Source of the DNA: Agelaius tricolor
Lineage: Eukaryota; Chordata; Aves; Passeriformes; Icteridae
NCBI GenBank assembly: GCA_023055355.1
Contig: JALJCS010000036.1
Span: 1,367,501 to 1,431,500 of the forward strand
DNA: 64,000 nucleotides
Reading direction: 5' to 3'
The notes under the pieces are model-generated. The model saw only the letters and a list, made by a program, of their open reading frames with translations. It was not told the origin of the DNA and did not search any database. Positions within the stretch are counted from its first letter, which is position 1, and each line of letters opens with the position of its first letter. The position numbers and the translations under genes were made by a program. Positions 46,451 through 64,000 of the stretch are shown here, in pieces.

Positions 46451-49400
46451 GTGCAATGTAGTGTTGAAGTGAATCCAATCTGCTGGGATCACGGAAGGGA
46501 CCTGGGAAGGTAATTGCTGAGGATTTTGTGCCAGGTTTTGAGCTCTGAAAAGCTTCAAACAAAAGGTAAGATGCAGATTTTAAGGTAACATCCCCTCTGA
46601 TTGTTTTATAGCTCTTGGTCATTCTGGCCCCAAGACTTTTTACTTTAGCAAACGAGTCAAAATCAGACGGGCATTCACCAAGGCTTGCCCTGAGATTGGC
46701 AATAGAAGAAATAATTTCATTTAATGTCTAGAAAAGTGTCAGGGAAGAGATGGGGTCTGGCAGAACCTTGCAGCCAGACTGAGGGCTCGCCCTGGTCTCC
46801 TGACCCTTTGCAGCCAGGACCAGAATAACCCCCGTGGCATCTCACTGTGGGGAAATGCTTTGGACTAAACAAAGAGCCACAGCTGAGAGCCTGTCTCTGT
46901 TTTGAGGAAAAGACCAGTAAATGATCCCTCTTCGTGAAAGATGCTTGGGAGAATTTTACTGGGGAATGGTGGGAATTCAACTTCCTTTCCCATAACTCCT
47001 TCTCGCTGCAAAATGCCTTTCAAAACCGCCCATAAATCCCTTCCTTAAGTGCCGTGTGGGGAATTGCTGGAAGGGAGCAACTGCAGCTGTGATGGAGTAA
47101 TGCAGCATCCGTCTGGGAGCGGGGAGAAACTTCAAGAGCAATAATGGGGCTATTGATGAAGGCTCGTCCCGCTGGTGCCTGGGCTGCCCTGACCCGGCTG
47201 GAGGTGGCGGTGGGAGCTCAGTGCTCTGCTGTGGCCTCGGCCAGAGAGAGGAACCAAAACCAAATTCCCCTCCGTGGGAGGCAGCCACACAAACCGGCCC
47301 CGCGGGCTACAGGGCTAAAACAAAACAGAGACAGTGGAAAAAAAGAAAAACAACCAAACCCACTTCCTGATCTCCGCGGATCAAACGGGAGCCAGGGTGG
47401 GTGGAAGGGCATCGGTTCAGGCCCGTGGGGTTTTCTCCCCACAGCAACACGGTGATTACAGAGCAGTCGCTCAGGACTGCAGCTTCATTTTATTTTTTTT
47501 CCCAGGGTTTTCTTTAGCCTAAACCCTAATACATCCTGGCAGCTTTTGATCTACCCTGCAGGGGAAATCCCCGAACTCTTGGTGCACTCCCTTCATCCTT
47601 GTTCTTCAGGCAAAAAAAAAAAAAAATCCTGATGGAGAAGGCTGTGGGAAGGCGTGGGCAGCTCGGTGGCACAGCAGCGTCAAACAAGGCTCCCACCCAA
47701 CATGGAACAAAACAGGGTCCTGATGAACGAGCTCGGAGGGGACAGGGACACTCCCAGGCCGTGGGAGATCTGCTGTGCAGCAGGTGCTGCAGGAGCCAGC
47801 CCTGCTCTCCCAAATTCCCCCGCATGACAAACATCGCTTATCTCAGCTCTGCTGCTGGCTGCCCCGGGTGAAATGCTCTCCCTCCTCCCTGCTCGTGGAG
47901 CAATCCCGCCCTGCCATCTGCTGGTGAAACCCTAAAGCCGAGGAGGAGAAACCCTAAACCAGGGGCAGCATTTGGTGGAAAACCTGCCATCTGTGCTGAG
48001 AATTGGCTGATCTTTCAGGGTGACCATCAAGGACTGAGGCACAGCTCAGACACACGGTGGCACAGCAGCTTGGGAGGCCTCTGGATGATGGATGGGTCAC
48101 CCAGCAGCACCATCGATGGGCATGGATTGGCCAGATAAAGCCATTAACAGATGTCCCCTCTGCTCCAGGCGCTGCTGACGGTCCTGAGAGGGCCAGCTGG
48201 GAGGATCTCAGGTATCTCAGGTCACCAGGAGCAGCTGCACTCGTGTGCTGAGGGCACCAAGAGCAGGGGGTCCCTGGGGCAGTTTTGTACCCCCAGCCTG
48301 TCAGTCCGTGTGGGGAGTGAAAAGGATGGAGCAGGACACAGGACTGTGGCTGTCTGCACCGAGTCCCCTGGGAGGGAGCACAAATGTCACTGAATATGTT
48401 TCAAATCAGAGCCACAGCGGCTGCTGCAGCCAAAGGGCGTTTTATGTGGAAACACGCTCTTTGAGCTGGGCTGTGTTTTGACTTTAGCTGTCAAAGCAGG
48501 ATCTGAACACTTGCACAGTGACATGCCTGTGTCATGTCCCTGGTTTCCCAGCGGAGGAGGTGCCAGCTGTGAAGGACGGAGCACAAAACAGTGGCAGGTG
48601 TGATCCCACCAGTGCGGCCTCGCAGCACCCTCAGCTGTTGGGAGAATGATGAGAGCAGGAGGAGGAGGATTTGTGTCATTCGTGTTTTTCAAGACAGAAA
48701 ATATTACAAATCACTACAATTTGCTTTGCTATTTTTACCTTTTTTCTGCTGCTCTTGATTATTCCACTGTAGTGGAAGATTATTCCACTGAAGGGGAAGA
48801 TATCATATCCCATTTTTATGATAACATTGTATCCCGCTTTTAAAGCAAATTAAAGGCAATTTAGCAATTGAAAAGCCACAATGCCCAGCTAACCAGTGTC
48901 TACAGATTATCTTAGTCCCCCTTAACAGGACAGCCATAGAGCCTGAAGGTCACTGATGAATCACTGAATCCTGCACTGCCGTGTCCTCACACTCCGCTGA
49001 AGATGCTGGAAATAGATAATTATGGATCTCCCCGGAGCTGATCTCGTGAGCGTGAAGCCACGGGACAGCAGCAGAGGGGGGTGAATCCCTCTCCCTTTCC
49101 AGCAGCTTTCTGCTGGGAGCTGTTTAAGCCTCACCCTAGGAAGAGGGACTGACAGCTCACTTTCCATGGGGAAACATTGGGATAGGGCAGCCCATGATGG
49201 GAGCTGGCACAGCACCAGGGCTGCCACAGGAACTCGTGCTAATTTGGGGGAAAATGATGCTCTGAAGAGGAGGAGGAGGTTGTGGGAACAGCTCCAGCTC
49301 TGACCGCTCCTCATCCCACTGCCAGCGACACCTCCAGAACCAGAGCTTGGAGCAGCAAGAAGAAAAATCACAGAGGAATTGTTCGCTCTCCTGGTGCATT

Positions 49401-49900
49401 CCTCTGCTCCATGGCCCTGCTCTCCCCAGGAGGTTTCCCTGGACTTTTTTGTGTTTTATGGTGGGACTGAGCTGTCCTGTGAGACATTTGCACATATAGG
49501 GTGGGGTGGGAGTGAAAACAACCCCAGAAACTCTTCTGGGGTTTGTTGCTGTGGGTCCATCTCTCTGCCAGCTGCCCACAGGGCATTCATCCCTCAATCT
49601 GTTGAGATGAAACTTGTGTTTTAGCTTATGGCTATTGCTCCATGTTGGGAACAATGAACAATCTGGCACATTCCTCTGTGGAATTTTATGGATTTATGGG
49701 ATCCCCTCTCAGCCTTCCCTCCTCCAGGCCCACCTCCCGCAGCCTCCCCTGATGAGGGCGATGCTCCAGACCCCAAACCATCTTTGCGACCTCTGCCGTA
49801 CCCCCCTCCAGCATCTCCTTTCCTTTATTACCCTAAATCTAATCACGCAAGCGACACACAATTTCCAAAACAATTAACTTTAATCATTCCCAACGCCGCC
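46451..49900. other. HEYL-PABPC4 intergenic region
   Basis: Unique sequence with no recognised gene or LTR copy. It holds short A-runs (near 47338 and 47611) and, at 48765-48805, two adjacent GATTATTCCACTG-type repeats. It becomes GC-rich after about 49900. Confidence 0.6.
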
Positions 49901-49919
49901 CGTTCTCCTGTGGCGTCCC

Positions 49920-50107
49920 CGAAATGGCGGGAGCCGGCCGGGTCCTCCCGCCCGCTGGGGAGCGCTGCGTGCGGCGCGGGGCGCTCCGGCCCGGGCCCGG
50001 CCGCCTCCTCTCGGCGGCACCGCGGCCCACTCGCGCCGCCGCGGCGCCTATAAAGGGCCGCTCGCCGCCCAAAACCGCTGCCTCTCCGCCCGCCGCGGCC
50101 GCACCGC
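49920..50107 (+). promoter_or_regulatory. PABPC4: PABPC4 core promoter with TATA box and TOP-like start
   Basis: A CpG island contains TATAAAG at 50049-50055. About 31 bp downstream is CCTCTCC at 50081-50087, the cytosine-led pyrimidine tract expected for a 5'-TOP mRNA, as known for poly(A)-binding proteins. A GTGAGT donor follows at 50108, so the first exon may be a noncoding exon of under 30 nt. An acceptor candidate lies near 50663 (CCCCCCAG). The exon model is inference. Confidence 0.55.
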
Positions 50108-50710
50108 GTGAGTCGGGGTCGGGACCGGCGCCGCCGAGCCCGCCCCGGGTCGGCGCCGCGGGGTAGGGAGCGCTCGGGGGAGCGCGGCGCGCTGGGAGAG
50201 CGCGGCGGCCGCGCCCTGCCCGGAGCGCCCGCCCGCCCTCAGGCCGCCGCGTGCCGCGCTGGTTTATTTATAATACCTTCGGGCTATCAAGCCGAGCCAG
50301 ATTTAAGAGAAATAGTTGTATTAGTGCGTGTTGGAGCTTTATTTATTTATATAGTTGTTTGTTTTTTTTTTTCCTCAGAAAATCAACGGGCCGCCGCTCT
50401 GCAGAATCTGGGCTAAATCGAAGCGAAAGATAAAGAGACGTTGGGTTTTTAGGAGGTTTTTGCCTCAAAGCGCTCGGGAGCCGGCGGATGAATTTTGGCG
50501 TCTTATCCTCTCCAGGAGGCTTAACTTTGGGGCGTTTTTGCTGATTTTTCAAGCTTGCACAACCCTCTCGGCTGCTCCGTGTCCTGGTGCCAGCCCCCCT
50601 TGTCCCAAGCTTCTGCCGGCCGCAGCTTAGGCTTTAATTAAGAGTTTTGAGTGCTCCCCCCAGAATTAATATTCATAAGAAGCTTGACTTGAGACCCCCC
50701 CCCCAAGTGA

Positions 50711-63253
<12,543 letters not shown>

Positions 63254-64000
63254 ACCAGGATGACTGGTGAGTGTCTCAGTCCTCAGCTTCAGTGAAAAGC
63301 TTCCAGAATCAGTAAATAAAACACAGTTGGTAGTGAAACAATTCTCGTGGGTCTGTGACCAGCACTCACCTGATTGCAGTCCACTCTTCAACAACAAAAA
63401 GCTCCTGATGTAGTTTCTCCCAGCAGAATACTTGTGTAGAAGTTAAGAAGTGTTCATTCTGATGCTTCTTCAAGGGATCTAAAGGTATTGAAGTCCCTGA
63501 GGTGTTGTGGAACTGCTAATGTGGGAATTAGCCACATTTTGAGGCTAAGCAGGCTCTTAGTGCCCATTCCTTATCCTGGAAACCACCTGCCCTCAGGATA
63601 TAATAAATGCTGGGAATGTTTCACTGGATAGGTCTGTCCACACAAGTGGTGTCACCTGTGTTTGGGGTTGGCTCTTGTTTAGTTTATGAATAAGGATTTT
63701 GCCTCTTGTGTTTCTCATGATCCATTTTTCTGTGCGTTGTCTGGAATTGCCATCTCCAGGACTTTTTCTGCTGCTGTTTATGATCAGATGTCAGAACTCA
63801 AGCTGGTGAAGAATTCTTATTTTCACTGGGTGGTCTGGCAAAGAATTTGAGTTTCTTGTAGATAATAACAATTTCTGATCATCTGATCACCACGAGCAGC
63901 TTTTCTCTGTACCTTCCCAATTATATTGGAATCCTTATTCCTTGGAATGCTGGAATATTCCCTAGCCTGGAGCAGGGATGCTGTGAATAACTTCTCTCCC
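63254..64000 (+). other. PABPC4: PABPC4 3' UTR start and downstream sequence
   Basis: Twelve bases after the stop is a GTGAGT donor (63266-63271), so a 3' UTR exon further on is likely, as in PABPC1. AATAAA at 63315-63320 with a GT-rich stretch after it could end an unspliced form. A second AATAAA is at about 63602. The true 3' end may be outside the window. Confidence 0.5.

Overview
The window is nuclear vertebrate DNA, almost certainly from a songbird. The genes are split by GT-AG introns, the interspersed repeats are CR1-type LINE tails plus a recurring ~390-bp LTR, and the gene order (CYRI-like gene, HPCAL4, NT5C1A, HEYL, PABPC4) matches the human 1p34 block HPCAL4-NT5C1A-HEYL-PABPC4. The high GC, CpG islands and many minisatellites fit an avian microchromosome. 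The genus cannot be read from the sequence.

Layout: 0-5.4 kb holds the 5' part of a minus-strand CYRI/FAM49-family gene that runs off the left edge. It has two alternative start exons and a CpG island near 4.5-5.4 kb. At 7.9-12.3 kb is HPCAL4 (plus strand, three coding exons, 191 aa), divergent from the CYRI-like gene. At 13.9 to about 25.1 kb is NT5C1A (plus, six coding exons, 356 aa). From 25 to 37.4 kb is a repeat-rich intergenic region with CR1 tails, two LTR copies, a head-to-head LTR palindrome and an orphan CpG island. At 37.9-46.4 kb is HEYL (plus, five coding exons, 330 aa). At 50.0-63.3 kb and beyond is PABPC4 (plus, fourteen coding exons, 629 aa), whose 3' UTR probably leaves the window.

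The genes are independent single-copy genes kept together by synteny, not a pathway: Rac1 control (CYRI-like), neuronal calcium sensing (HPCAL4), AMP breakdown in the cytosol (NT5C1A), Notch output (HEYL) and poly(A) tail binding (PABPC4).

The most interesting signal is in the PABPC4 introns. Three full-length copies of one H/ACA box snoRNA lie in introns 6, 7 and 10, with compensatory stem changes and an unchanged guide pocket. Other notable points are seven solo LTRs with 6-bp target duplications (all intronic copies antisense to their host gene), a duplicated unit ending in interstitial telomere-type repeats, and a competing in-exon splice donor in NT5C1A.
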